Made by a program: the position numbers and the translations under genes. Shown in pieces: positions 25,387 to 33,709 of a stretch of DNA of 37,661 nucleotides; within the stretch, counting starts at the first letter, position 1, and each line of letters opens with the position of its first letter. The notes under the pieces are model-generated. The model was not told the origin of the DNA, ran no database searches, and saw only the letters and a program-made list of their open reading frames with translations. Source of the DNA: a virus; the IMG/VR virus record IMGVR_UViG_3300042544_002146, positions 1-37,661 of that record; one strand, written 5' to 3'.

Positions 25387-26643
25387 TCAAAAATATCCAA
25401 CTGCATATCCATAAATAGCACTTGGGGAACCACCGACATATACACCCACTGAGATTGTACCTGTAGTAACTCCTGGCGGCGGCGCGCCTTCGATTGTAAA
25501 ATGAGTTATTATATTTCCATTATCTGGATCGTATCCATATGCATGTTGCCATCCCCAACTTGAATACACATTTGTAGTAAGATCAGTACCACCTAAATTT
25601 ACACCATATAAGTATACGTTATTATTTTCACTGACATCAAAACTACCTTCTATTTTAAACCATTTTAATGTTTTACCAGTCGCACTGATATTTCCGAAAG
25701 GTTCGAGCGTACCTGAATTAGAAGGAGTTCCAGCGCCGGTTCTAATAGTATAAGAAGCATTTACAAATGTATCTCCACCAACAGATCCACCGGCTAAATA
25801 ACTAGATGTTTTAGCATAACTACTGCTTACAGCATAACTTGCGGTACCATTAAAAGATACTTTTTTTCCCGTTCCTCTAAAATTAGTAATATTATCGATT
25901 CCTCTAAATGATCCGGTAATTAAAGATCCTTTTGATCCTATTACTTTTCCATAATGACTACCACTGAAACTACCACTAGCTACGGTATTTTTGCTTAATA
26001 TTCGTCCCCAGTAACTGCCACTAAAACTGCCACTAGCTTTACCTTTAAAACTACCACTGAAGCTGCCACTAGCTTTGGTATTTTTGCTTATTAAGCTGCC
26101 GTAGTGACTTCCGCTAAAACTGCCACTAGCTTTACCTTTAAAACTTCCGCTAAAACTGCCACTAGCTACGGTATTTTTGCTTAATATTCGTCCCCAGTAA
26201 CTACCACTGAAGCTGCCACTAGCTTTGGTATTTTTGCTTATTAAGCTGCCGTAGTGACTTCCACTGAAGCTACCACTAGATTTACCTTTAAAACTTCCGC
26301 TAAAACTACCACTAGCTACGGTATTTTTACTTAATATCCGTCCCCAATAACTGCCACTAAAACTACCACTAGCTACGGTATTTTTGCTTATAACTTTACC
26401 CCAATAACTACCACTAAAACTGCCCGATGATATTCCTTTAAAACTTCCTGTAAAACTTCCAGAATATGATCCTGTTAATCTGCCTAATGATGATTTTAAA
26501 TCATTAATGGTACTGCGTCTTGACCAAAGTGAAGAACCTGATTGAACCGTCAACAATAAATCATCGCCATCCAAATTTGAATATCTAACCAATTTACTGA
26601 CTTTAATTGGAGTTACACTGACGTTATTACATGGTAAAGGCAT
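25387..26643 (-). CDS. tail-fibre-like protein with GSFSGS repeats
   Basis: A 418-aa protein. The N-terminal ~65 residues (VTPIKVSKLVRYSNLDGDDLLLTVQ) are an adaptor also found in the 111-aa and 503-aa proteins beside it. Residues ~65-245 repeat two modules, ASGSFSGSYWGRILSKNTV and ASGSFSGSHYGSLISKNTK, with GSFKGK linkers. This looks like a beta solenoid or fibrous rod. The C-terminal ~120 residues form a Gly/Tyr-rich globular head (GWQHAYGYDPDNGN, ISVGVYVGGSPSAIYGYAVGYF). The adaptor-rod-head order is typical of tail or collar fibres. The last gene of its run; no clear terminator follows. Confidence 0.75.
   Translation of the reverse strand: MPLPCNNVSVTPIKVSKLVRYSNLDGDDLLLTVQSGSSLWSRRSTINDLKSSLGRLTGSYSGSFTGSFKGISSGSFSGSYWGKVISKNTVASGSFSGSYWGRILSKNTVASGSFSGSFKGKSSGSFSGSHYGSLISKNTKASGSFSGSYWGRILSKNTVASGSFSGSFKGKASGSFSGSHYGSLISKNTKASGSFSGSFKGKASGSFSGSYWGRILSKNTVASGSFSGSHYGKVIGSKGSLITGSFRGIDNITNFRGTGKKVSFNGTASYAVSSSYAKTSSYLAGGSVGGDTFVNASYTIRTGAGTPSNSGTLEPFGNISATGKTLKWFKIEGSFDVSENNNVYLYGVNLGGTDLTTNVYSSWGWQHAYGYDPDNGNIITHFTIEGAPPPGVTTGTISVGVYVGGSPSAIYGYAVGYF
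25955..26450 (-). repeat. tandem repeats coding for GSFSGS modules
   Basis: Alternating units of about 57 and 36 bp in the fibre gene, sharing ACTGCCACTAGC-type cores and long near-identical stretches (CGTCCCCAGTAACT occurs several times). They encode the rod and probably change length by recombination. Confidence 0.85.
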
Positions 26644-26657
26644 ATATTATATAAGTA

Positions 26658-26993
26658 TCAAATATTGTACAATAAAATTTTATATGTAGTTCCGTTGATT
26701 TTAACCGGTAAATAATTACTAGTTGCAGATCCAACCGTAGTTGCCAAAGTCAATGATCCTGTAAATCCGGATTGAATATTTAAACTTCCTGTAAATGATC
26801 CTTTATATGAAGCGTTTACCGATCCAAAGTATGTTATTAAGTTTCCAAATGTAGCTTTCTTGGAATAATATACATTATTACTACTGTCATATTGGGAAAT
26901 GACCAATAGATCATTTGAACTTATAATCGAAGAAGCCAATTGACTTATTCTCAAAGTTTTTACATTTAAACTGTTACAAGGACTGATTGCCAT
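26658..26993 (-). CDS. short fibre-like protein with shared adaptor
   Basis: A 111-aa protein. Its N-terminus (SLNVKTLRISQLASSIISSNDLLVISQYD) parallels the adaptor of the 418-aa fibre protein, followed by one or two GSFTGSL units and a short hydrophobic end (VKINGTTYKILLYNI). It looks like a truncated or minimal member of the same family: adaptor without a long rod or head. Fourteen bases from the 418-aa gene. Confidence 0.62.
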   Translation of the reverse strand: MAISPCNSLNVKTLRISQLASSIISSNDLLVISQYDSSNNVYYSKKATFGNLITYFGSVNASYKGSFTGSLNIQSGFTGSLTLATTVGSATSNYLPVKINGTTYKILLYNI

Positions 26994-27025
26994 ATATTAT
27001 AAGTATAATTCAATGATAAATTTAG

Positions 27026-27466
27026 TTATATAACTTGTGATATAATAAAGTCAATTTCAATATAAGATTCAGATAGTCCATCATTTTCTAAAAAAGTAAG
27101 AGTTCCATTAACAACTAATGAACTATCTGAATTTTTTCTTATTTCAAAAGTAACTACGTTATTTCCAGTCGGAACTACTGGATCAGGATCTTTAGTAGGA
27201 TACGTCAAATTATAATTAATTGAAGTCGTGCCATACGGCGACCAAGAATTTGTATTAGTTACAGTTGTAACGGTAGTTAACCTATTCACAACAAATTGCA
27301 ATACTTTCTTAGTATCGGCACCAATATTACTTAAACTTTGTGTTGTAATCAAATTTCTAACAGTAGTTTTACACGTTGAAAAATTACTCGGATTTGAATA
27401 ATCACTAAAATTATAACTATTTCCTCCACCAGATGTAACTTGTCGCCAAAATGCAAAATTTCTCAT
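27026..27466 (-). CDS. hypothetical fibre-associated protein
   Basis: I start this 146-aa gene at ATG 27466 (MRNFAFWRQVTSGGG). A longer reading to 27532 would overlap the fibre gene by 65 bases and begins with unlikely sequence. The ATG follows the upstream stop by one base (TAATATG). The middle is Thr/Asn-rich; the C-terminal half (VVTFEIRKNSDSSLVVNGTLTFLEN) is beta-rich. No known family. Coupling to the 503-aa fibre gene suggests a head domain or fibre partner. Confidence 0.6.
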   Translation of the reverse strand: MRNFAFWRQVTSGGGNSYNFSDYSNPSNFSTCKTTVRNLITTQSLSNIGADTKKVLQFVVNRLTTVTTVTNTNSWSPYGTTSINYNLTYPTKDPDPVVPTGNNVVTFEIRKNSDSSLVVNGTLTFLENDGLSESYIEIDFIISQVI

Positions 27467-27467
27467 A

Positions 27468-28979
27468 TTAACTAAAATTCTGAATTGCAGAACCGTAAAT
27501 TTTACTCTTAATATTAACAAATGTAAAAACATCTTGCTTTAAATTGCCCGATGTCACAGACGGTTCCACTCCAGATTTCCAATAAATTTTAGTATTTGCC
27601 GTCGATCCATTTAAACTACCTGACCAGTGTTGAACAGTATATGTACTGCTGTTTTTTACTAAAACCGTCGATGTTTGTCCATCTAATAATGACATTGTAA
27701 CGTTTCCACTCTGACTTAATGCAAGTATGAGTGTTGAATATCTCACTCCATTTAAAATTCTACCCTGGTTTAATGAACTAATCGTTTCGGTATCTGTAGC
27801 GTTACCTCTATATGAGCCTGTAAAAGCACCATATTGAGCCGTTATTCCTCGGTTTACTTGTAATTGAGTTTCAATTACGTATTTCGCACCATCCCAATAA
27901 AAATTATTTAAATTCTTCAATGTTCTTGCACCGCCCCAAACCGTTAAATAATCTGCAACACCTACCGTACTAGCTGTAATTGGATTGGTCCATCCAACAG
28001 CATAATCAGCATTAGTATTTTTAGCTAATATTTGATATTGATTACCTCCTATTGGCACACCATTTATTGCTGATCCACCAGCAGATGCATATGCTGCAGT
28101 TAAAGCTTGAGTAGCATAGGACGATGTACCATAAAATGCCGCCGATGCTACTCCACCATTTGCAGTTGGAGTAGTAGTACCACTTTCTAATACTTTTGTC
28201 GCGGTAGAATTATAAACGTCTCCGGTTAAATTACCGGTTACATTGCCGGTTATATTGCCGGTTACATTACCACTGAATCCAGTTGTAGCCGTTATAGTTG
28301 TGCCAGTTATAGTTGTAGCAGATGTAGCTCCTATAATAGTGCCATCTATAGTTCCTCCATTAACATCAATAGTACTAAATGTGCTTGTACCTATTGTAGA
28401 TGTTATATTACCAACGAATCCGGCTGTAGCCGTTATAGTTGTACCTGTAACAGTTCCAACAGTTATATTAGGTGTTCCAGATAAACCAGTAGCAGTACCT
28501 GTTACATTTCCAGTGAATCCAGTGTTAGCCGTTATAGTTGTGCCAGTTATAGCCGCAGCAGTACCGGCGCCTATAATAGTATTATCTATAGTACCACCAT
28601 TAATGTCTATAGTGGTAAACGTACTTGTTCCTGTGGATGTTATGTTACCTGTTATGTTACCAGTTACATTTCCCGTTAAATTTCCAGTAATACCATTAGA
28701 TACAGATAATGAATTTCTAACATTAACGGTATAGAAATTAGATGATTTAAAATCCGGATTATAGAAACTACCTGTGAATTTATTATTTGTACCAGTGAAA
28801 TTTACAGTTGCATTAAATGGACTGAAATTAGTTGAGCTAAGTATAGATCCGCTTAATGTGGCATAGTTTATTCTTTTAGTAATTCCACTCGACTGCAAAA
28901 GTAATTCGTCTTGCCCGCCTATAGTTGAAGTTATAGGCAACGATGAAATTAATCTTCCATTATTAGATAAGACTGGCAT
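27468..28979 (-). CDS. tail fibre protein with Gly/Thr/Asn repeats
   Basis: A 503-aa protein. Residues 1-45 are the shared adaptor (LISSLPITSTIGGQDELLLQ). Residues ~80-270 are repeats such as GNVTGNITGN, TFTTIDINGGTIDNTIIGA and TGTTITATTGFSGNVTG, typical of phage fibre rods with a beta-helix or triple-beta-spiral pattern. The C-terminal ~200 residues (YLTVWGGARTLKNLNNF ... VTMSLLDGQTSTVLVKN) form a head-like domain. Likely a virion fibre contacting host or neighbouring structures; its target is not predictable. Confidence 0.75.
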   Translation of the reverse strand: MPVLSNNGRLISSLPITSTIGGQDELLLQSSGITKRINYATLSGSILSSTNFSPFNATVNFTGTNNKFTGSFYNPDFKSSNFYTVNVRNSLSVSNGITGNLTGNVTGNITGNITSTGTSTFTTIDINGGTIDNTIIGAGTAAAITGTTITANTGFTGNVTGTATGLSGTPNITVGTVTGTTITATAGFVGNITSTIGTSTFSTIDVNGGTIDGTIIGATSATTITGTTITATTGFSGNVTGNITGNVTGNLTGDVYNSTATKVLESGTTTPTANGGVASAAFYGTSSYATQALTAAYASAGGSAINGVPIGGNQYQILAKNTNADYAVGWTNPITASTVGVADYLTVWGGARTLKNLNNFYWDGAKYVIETQLQVNRGITAQYGAFTGSYRGNATDTETISSLNQGRILNGVRYSTLILALSQSGNVTMSLLDGQTSTVLVKNSSTYTVQHWSGSLNGSTANTKIYWKSGVEPSVTSGNLKQDVFTFVNIKSKIYGSAIQNFS

Positions 28980-28995
28980 AATATAATATATATAA

Positions 28996-29712
28996 TTAAT
29001 GCAGAGTTTTAAGTTTTTTTAATACAAATTTAACTAACCCACTTCTTACAATATCTTCTTCATTAAATCTAAATACATACACTCCATTATTTCTACTTTC
29101 TTCATCGTCAAACAGATTCATAATTGGCACAAATCCACTTTTGCCATTGATGTCACTTTGATCCGGATCTCCACAAATGAATAATTTACTAAATTCGCCG
29201 ACACGTGTGATTAATGTAATAAGTTCTTTTTTAGTCATATTCTGAGCTTCGTCTGCAACAATACATTTGGCATTCCAACTTAAACCGCGCAAAAAATTAA
29301 TTGGAAATCCATGAATTCGTTCTTCTCTTTTCAACTTTTCAATGTCACTACGAGGAACCAATTCTTCTAACTTATCTATCAACGGTTGAATATATGGACT
29401 CATTTTTTCATCCATTTCACCAGGCAAAAATCCCAATTTACTATCACTACTTTCAACTATACTACGTACATACACAATCTCACTTACTCGTTTTTGATTT
29501 AATAGATTCAAACCAGCCAAAACACTAGTATACGTTTTGGATGTGCCAGCTGGACCAGCAATAAAGACACATTTTGTATTTTTATTTTGTAAAAGTTCTA
29601 ATAACTCAATTTGCTTAGGATTTAATTCTCGATTATCAAGTTTTATCACATCTCTAATTTTTGCGTTTTGGTGAACTTTTGGACTTGTGTCTTTCTTGGT
29701 GTTTTTGTTCAT
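28996..29712 (-). CDS. phoH: PhoH-like ATPase
   Basis: A 238-aa PhoH-family ATPase. The Walker A is GPAGTSKT (53-60). The conserved VYVRSIVESSDSKLGFLPGE follows (about 81-99). The Walker B is CIVADEAQNMT (Asp154, Glu155) and there is a sensor-like LFICGDPDQSD (near 173-183). PhoH proteins are common in marine phages and are related to superfamily 1 helicases; their role in infection is unsettled, despite frequent linkage to phosphate stress or RNA metabolism. The gene overlaps the 117-aa gene by 59 bases. Confidence 0.94.
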   Translation of the reverse strand: MNKNTKKDTSPKVHQNAKIRDVIKLDNRELNPKQIELLELLQNKNTKCVFIAGPAGTSKTYTSVLAGLNLLNQKRVSEIVYVRSIVESSDSKLGFLPGEMDEKMSPYIQPLIDKLEELVPRSDIEKLKREERIHGFPINFLRGLSWNAKCIVADEAQNMTKKELITLITRVGEFSKLFICGDPDQSDINGKSGFVPIMNLFDDEESRNNGVYVFRFNEEDIVRSGLVKFVLKKLKTLH

Positions 29713-30007
29713 GTTGTTCTATTTGTTTTTTTAATTTAACTAACCGATCACAAAACTCATATTGTTCAGTTGTGATATAATGTTCAAAGATATTATCAAT
29801 ATTATCTCTGAAGTTTGACCGATCCAATATAACAATAAAATTTGAATTCTTAAATGCAAATACTTCGATTGACGGATATCCGTTGTCCAGTGCGTATTGC
29901 ACTGATAAAACAATTTGTTCCATTAATTTGACTTTGTTTTTCTGAATATATGATTCCATTTCATCATAATCAGAAGGTAAAGTCATTACGTTAAATGATT
30001 TATCCAT
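29654..30007 (-). CDS. hypothetical protein, PhoH-operon
   Basis: A 117-aa protein. The first ~75 residues are an alpha/beta domain (LMEQIVLSVQYALDN, IEVFAFKNSNFIVIL). The C-terminus is a basic His/Gln/Lys-rich helix (KQIEQHEQKHQERHKSKSS). It opens a unit after a terminator, with TATTTATT six bases before ATG, and its 3' end overlaps PhoH, suggesting the two act or are made together. Function unknown. Confidence 0.62.
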   Translation of the reverse strand: MDKSFNVMTLPSDYDEMESYIQKNKVKLMEQIVLSVQYALDNGYPSIEVFAFKNSNFIVILDRSNFRDNIDNIFEHYITTEQYEFCDRLVKLKKQIEQHEQKHQERHKSKSSPKRKN

Positions 30008-30039
30008 CCACTCAATAAATAGAAAAATAAAACAAAAAA

Positions 30040-30064
30040 GGCGTTACCATTACGTAACGCCTTT
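30040..30064 (-). terminator. terminator before the 117-aa/phoH unit
   Basis: GGCGTTAC and GTAACGCC (30040-30047 and 30054-30061) form an 8-bp stem with a 6-base loop, flanked on the minus strand by CTTTTTTG. A strong intrinsic terminator for the two small genes upstream. Confidence 0.88.
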
Positions 30065-30081
30065 ATTATAAACCATTTATT

Positions 30082-30312
30082 TTACCGTCTAACCCTATCT
30101 TTCTTCTTTTTAGAAGATTTTTTGGATTCGGTTGACATTTCAGTAGTCTGTACAACCTCATTAATACCTAACATGGATAATCTGACTTTAGCAGCTGATT
30201 TCCAAGCACGTCGTGTATCTTCGGTAGCAAATTCAAAACTTTTTCCTTTTGACAATAATGAAAAAATTTCAGATTCTGAATTTGCTTTTTTAATTTGTTC
30301 TTTTAATCCCAT
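30082..30312 (-). CDS. small basic hypothetical protein
   Basis: A 76-aa helical protein. The core (IKKANSESEIFSLLSKGK, EDTRRAWKSAAKVRLSML) is followed by a Ser/Lys-rich basic tail (ESKKSSKKKKDRVRR), which could bind nucleic acid. It has an AAAGGTAAG ribosome-binding sequence at the end of the gene before it, and follows that gene by two bases. Confidence 0.62.
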   Translation of the reverse strand: MGLKEQIKKANSESEIFSLLSKGKSFEFATEDTRRAWKSAAKVRLSMLGINEVVQTTEMSTESKKSSKKKKDRVRR

Positions 30313-30314
30313 AA

Positions 30315-30506
30315 TTACTTACCTTTCGATTCAATAATTTCCAATTTACTTCCATCCGGCCATCGTTTAACGATATTTTTCCAATGGTTATATTCTACTT
30401 TAGCCTCTTCTTCATTTAAATACTCCAAGTCGGACACTCTTAAACCATTACGAATAACAACGTACTTACTTTGTCTCTCATTTGTTATATTATTTTTAAC
30501 TAACAT
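30315..30506 (-). CDS. small hypothetical protein
   Basis: A 63-aa protein (YVVIRNGLRVSDLEYLNEEEA, then HWKNIVKRWPDGSKLEIIE) with an alpha/beta pattern. First gene downstream of a sigma-70 promoter on the minus strand, so probably early. Function unknown. Confidence 0.6.
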   Translation of the reverse strand: MLVKNNITNERQSKYVVIRNGLRVSDLEYLNEEEAKVEYNHWKNIVKRWPDGSKLEIIESKGK

Positions 30507-30586
30507 ACTATATTATTACTTTTTAAGTTTTTAACTATTGGTACATGATCAGAACTATAAGATTACCAGTCTCATATTCACTCAAG

Positions 30587-30614
30587 TATATATACAGAAG
30601 ATGGGGGATGTCAA
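30587..30614 (-). promoter_or_regulatory. sigma-70 promoter for the small-gene/PhoH run
   Basis: On the minus strand TTGACA (30609-30614), 16 bases, TATATA (30587-30592). Transcription toward the 63-aa gene would leave a leader of about 75 bases. The site overlaps the 5' region of the divergent plus-strand gene. Confidence 0.6.
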
Positions 30615-30657
30615 TGTTATTTTAAAGTTTTTAATCAGATATATATATTTATTCAAT

Positions 30658-33339
30658 ATGGATAGAAATTTAAATCATAAAGAAGCTGTAATAAAAGACA
30701 TTTTAAGAGAATTTATATATGCGGAATTTAATTCTAAAAAGTCTTTGACCGAATCATATTTAGGAGTTAGCAAAAAATCAAAATTCTATAAATTGTATCA
30801 AGAAGGCATCAATCAAGGTATAGAATTACAAACGGAGGTTTTATACGAAATAATAAAACAAGATTCCAAATTAAGTGAGGATATATTTCAAAGAGCAACC
30901 GCTGGTTTCAAAAATATATTTAAAGCTGGAGACGCTAAAACTAAACTAGATACCTATTTTCAGACGTTTAAACAACAAACCGAACCATACGTTACAACAA
31001 CTCCCCCGCCTGCGCTTTCAGGTATGCCAGCTAATGTTTCAGCTGCACTTCAAAATTATCGTGGAGTTGGTCCTGGTCCAAGTCAATACGCACCAGATCC
31101 AGAAACGAGCGCCGATAAATTCGGAGGTACCGCAAATACACAAAATACTAACCAAGGTATTCCTGGTTTAGGTGTATTATTTGGCAAAAGATTTGCAAAT
31201 TTAAGACCCAATCCTAAATTACAATGGTCAGCTGGTACCCCAGAAGAAATTGCTGCAAAACAATCTAAAGTAGAACAATTGTTAAATAAACTACGTGCTA
31301 AATTGCCATCATCATTCAATGATACTTTGGATGAAATTGGCATTTTTGCAAGAGAACATCCTTATATAACCAATATACTAATTGGTGCATTAGTAAGTCT
31401 TTTAGTTGTTAAACTAGGACCATTAATCGCAATTCCTAAACTATCGATTTTTATAATAGGTACTTCGATAAGAACTATAGTAGGTATTTTGAAAGGAGAA
31501 GAACCTGTAAGAGCCGGTATTAAAGCCGCTACTCTTACCGCTGCAGCTATAGGATTAAGCGAGTTGTTTACAAAGTATATTCCTAACATAATGAATTGGC
31601 TCCAAACTAAATTGCAAGGAGCACAAGGACCAATGGGACCACAAGGCCCAGCAGGCGGAATGGGGCCATCAGGTCCACAAGGTCCATCAGGAGCAGCTGG
31701 TGAACCTGGAGTACCAGGAGAGACTGGTACTGGTCCTGCTGGACCTGCAGGACCACAAGGACCAGCTGGTCCAGCAGGAACATCCTTTGGTAGTGGCACT
31801 GGAGGAGTTACTACATCCGTCGTACCATCAATAACAGGCGATACAATTCAATCAAAAATAAGCGCATTAAATAATTTACCGGATTGGTATTCTTTAAAGG
31901 CTGGTTCGTTAACTCAAGATGTTGTAAAACTTCTTAATGGTCAATATGTGCAACCTAAAGAAGCATTAGAAATGTGGATAAATTCCATAAAAGACGTAGG
32001 TGAAGCAAAACAATTAATAAATGCTCCTGGCATAAGACAACAACTTATACGAAAAGGACTGTTGAGCATGTTTAGCAAGAAATTCGGCATACAAGAAGCT
32101 TTGGAACTAGACGTAATTAAAGCTGAATTATTAGCTGAAGCAAATCCTCTTCAATATGCATTTGGTACTAGAGGTGCAAATATGGGCGCTGAAAGAATGG
32201 ATTATAAATCCGTCGAAAGTGCTTATAACAAGTTCTTGACCAATACTGGTATATTACTCAAACTTAAAAATCCAACAAGAGCAGACGTTGAGAAAAAAAT
32301 ATTGGAAACTGATAAAAACGTTTATGACTACTTGATGAAAGTTAAAGATTGGTTGTATCCACGTAAAGCAGATAAAGAAGCACTTCCAGATAAAGTACCA
32401 CCGCCACAACCAACTCCAACTCCTCCTGGTACACCTCCAATTATACCAGTTCCACAACCACCACAACCTGGAACAGTTACTCCTCCACCACCTGGACCAG
32501 TTACTCCTCCAAAACCAGGACAACCAGACGGTGATAATCTATTTGGACCGGAAGATTGTGAAAAGATTAGAAAAATCGCTCGTAAACAAGTATTTGCATT
32601 ACGTTTACAAGGATTTGTAATTCCTCAAGGCGGAGATTATACGAAACCAAAATTAACAGGTCCAGACAAGGTAAATGTTGTTTATTATATCAAAAATTCA
32701 ACAAATGTAAGTGCTAGATACACAATCTTGATGAATGGAAAACCGATGGCATTTAGAATTGGTAATAAAAATCTCATATCAAAAACATATGTAGATTCAT
32801 TCAAAGGAAAATTAAAAGAAGCTGTAGTTAATCTATCTGTTGAGTCAATGAAAAAAGAATTTACTTCTCACTTTGTAATGGCTCTTACAAATGGAATAAT
32901 GAAAGATCCTACTTTTAATCCTAAAAAATATAAGTTCCAAAGTCAAGCTTCGTATCAAGTTCTATTTAATAAAGTTAATGAATGTATTCAAGGTGACGAT
33001 CAATTGAGTAGCGAAATTTCTAGTATGTTACAAACCCACACTAGATTTATATCTAAATTCAACGATGATCCAATGAACGAAAAATATAAACCTAAATTTA
33101 TATTCGCGGTAACTACAGCTAGAACGTTCATTCTTGAAGAAGAAGGCGGTCAAATAACTCCTAACAAACCAGAAGAACAGCCAAAAGGTTCCAATAAATC
33201 TAAATCTATCAAACCAGAACCAATCAGTACATCTGAACCTCAAGTAAAAGGATTTGGTATTCAGTCCAGAGGAGACACTAAAGGCGCAGCTGAATCGATG
33301 ACAAAACTTGGTAATTTGTTAAAAAATATAAACAAATAA
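30658..33339 (+). CDS. membrane protein with collagen-like repeats and Pro-rich linker
   Basis: I start at ATG 30658 (MDRNLNHKEAVIKDILREF), 893 aa; an upstream in-frame ATG at 30538 adds 40 residues of unlikely sequence across the minus-strand promoter. Residues ~1-90 are helical. A hydrophobic region lies at ~235-275 (NILIGALVSLLVVKLGPLIAI). Residues ~321-374 are a collagen-like Gly-X-Y run (GPMGPQGPAG ... GPAGPQGPAGPAG). Another helical domain follows, then a Pro/Thr linker (~575-620, PPPQPTPTPPGTPP) and a ~230-residue C-terminal domain of unknown type. It is one of only two plus-strand genes. Collagen-like repeats trimerise in phage fibres; a membrane segment makes a plain fibre less likely. 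Confidence 0.75.
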   Translation: MDRNLNHKEAVIKDILREFIYAEFNSKKSLTESYLGVSKKSKFYKLYQEGINQGIELQTEVLYEIIKQDSKLSEDIFQRATAGFKNIFKAGDAKTKLDTYFQTFKQQTEPYVTTTPPPALSGMPANVSAALQNYRGVGPGPSQYAPDPETSADKFGGTANTQNTNQGIPGLGVLFGKRFANLRPNPKLQWSAGTPEEIAAKQSKVEQLLNKLRAKLPSSFNDTLDEIGIFAREHPYITNILIGALVSLLVVKLGPLIAIPKLSIFIIGTSIRTIVGILKGEEPVRAGIKAATLTAAAIGLSELFTKYIPNIMNWLQTKLQGAQGPMGPQGPAGGMGPSGPQGPSGAAGEPGVPGETGTGPAGPAGPQGPAGPAGTSFGSGTGGVTTSVVPSITGDTIQSKISALNNLPDWYSLKAGSLTQDVVKLLNGQYVQPKEALEMWINSIKDVGEAKQLINAPGIRQQLIRKGLLSMFSKKFGIQEALELDVIKAELLAEANPLQYAFGTRGANMGAERMDYKSVESAYNKFLTNTGILLKLKNPTRADVEKKILETDKNVYDYLMKVKDWLYPRKADKEALPDKVPPPQPTPTPPGTPPIIPVPQPPQPGTVTPPPPGPVTPPKPGQPDGDNLFGPEDCEKIRKIARKQVFALRLQGFVIPQGGDYTKPKLTGPDKVNVVYYIKNSTNVSARYTILMNGKPMAFRIGNKNLISKTYVDSFKGKLKEAVVNLSVESMKKEFTSHFVMALTNGIMKDPTFNPKKYKFQSQASYQVLFNKVNECIQGDDQLSSEISSMLQTHTRFISKFNDDPMNEKYKPKFIFAVTTARTFILEEEGGQITPNKPEEQPKGSNKSKSIKPEPISTSEPQVKGFGIQSRGDTKGAAESMTKLGNLLKNINK

Positions 33340-33362
33340 TAATTGATTATAAAAAATAAAAA

Positions 33363-33409
33363 AATAACGTCACTCATATGTATATAAAAATATTATGAGT
33401 GACGTTATT
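33363..33409 (+). promoter_or_regulatory. 16-bp inverted repeat spanning a start codon
   Basis: AATAACGTCACTCATA (33363-33378) and TATGAGTGACGTTATT (33394-33409) pair perfectly around a 15-base loop. The second arm contains the ATG and first codons of the 92-aa gene, so the mRNA start would be buried in a stem. On the minus strand the same hairpin is followed by TTTTTTT, so it may also act as a terminator against leftward transcription. Confidence 0.65.
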
Positions 33410-33673
33410 AAGTTTACAGATGAAGAAATGGTATCGATTGCTAAATTGCAAAATGATTATCAACAATCAATTTATATGCTTGGCCAAATTGATTTAGAAA
33501 AAACAGATCTAGAACAACAACTCAAAGATTTAAATACTCGTAGAAACGAAATATTTGAAAATTGGAAAAAAACTCAACAAGATGAAAATAACTTGTTAAG
33601 TACTTTAAGTCAAAAATATGGAGACGGTAGTCTCAGTTTGAAAGACGGTACTTTCAAACCAATAGTTAAATAA
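33395..33673 (+). CDS. small coiled-coil protein
   Basis: A 92-aa plus-strand protein. Residues ~10-65 are strongly coiled-coil (IDLEKTDLEQQLKDLNTRR). The rest is short (YGDGSLSLKDGTF). No family known to me. Its start codon lies in a perfect 16-bp inverted repeat, and it converges with the 61-aa gene across a bidirectional terminator. It follows the collagen-like protein by 55 bases and may be co-transcribed. Confidence 0.68.
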   Translation: MSDVIKFTDEEMVSIAKLQNDYQQSIYMLGQIDLEKTDLEQQLKDLNTRRNEIFENWKKTQQDENNLLSTLSQKYGDGSLSLKDGTFKPIVK

Positions 33674-33680
33674 TAAATAA

Positions 33681-33706
33681 AAAACCCGGTTTTAACACCG
33701 GGTTTT
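33681..33706. terminator. bidirectional terminator
   Basis: AAAACCCGGT and ACCGGGTTTT form a 10-bp stem around a 6-base loop between convergent genes, with T-runs on both strands. Confidence 0.9.
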
Positions 33707-33709
33707 ATT

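Noticed and set aside
25955-26450. Repeats in the fibre gene as a CRISPR or transposon trace
   Set aside because: They are coding, direct, in frame, and have no spacers or terminal repeats.
28243-28734. 163-aa plus-strand Val/Pro-rich frame
   Set aside because: Antisense shadow of the repetitive fibre rod, with no start signal or family.
31362-31799. 145-aa minus-strand Gly/Pro-rich frame opposite the collagen-like repeats
   Set aside because: Gly-Pro repeats read as Gly-Pro-like on the other strand too; it has no support beyond that.
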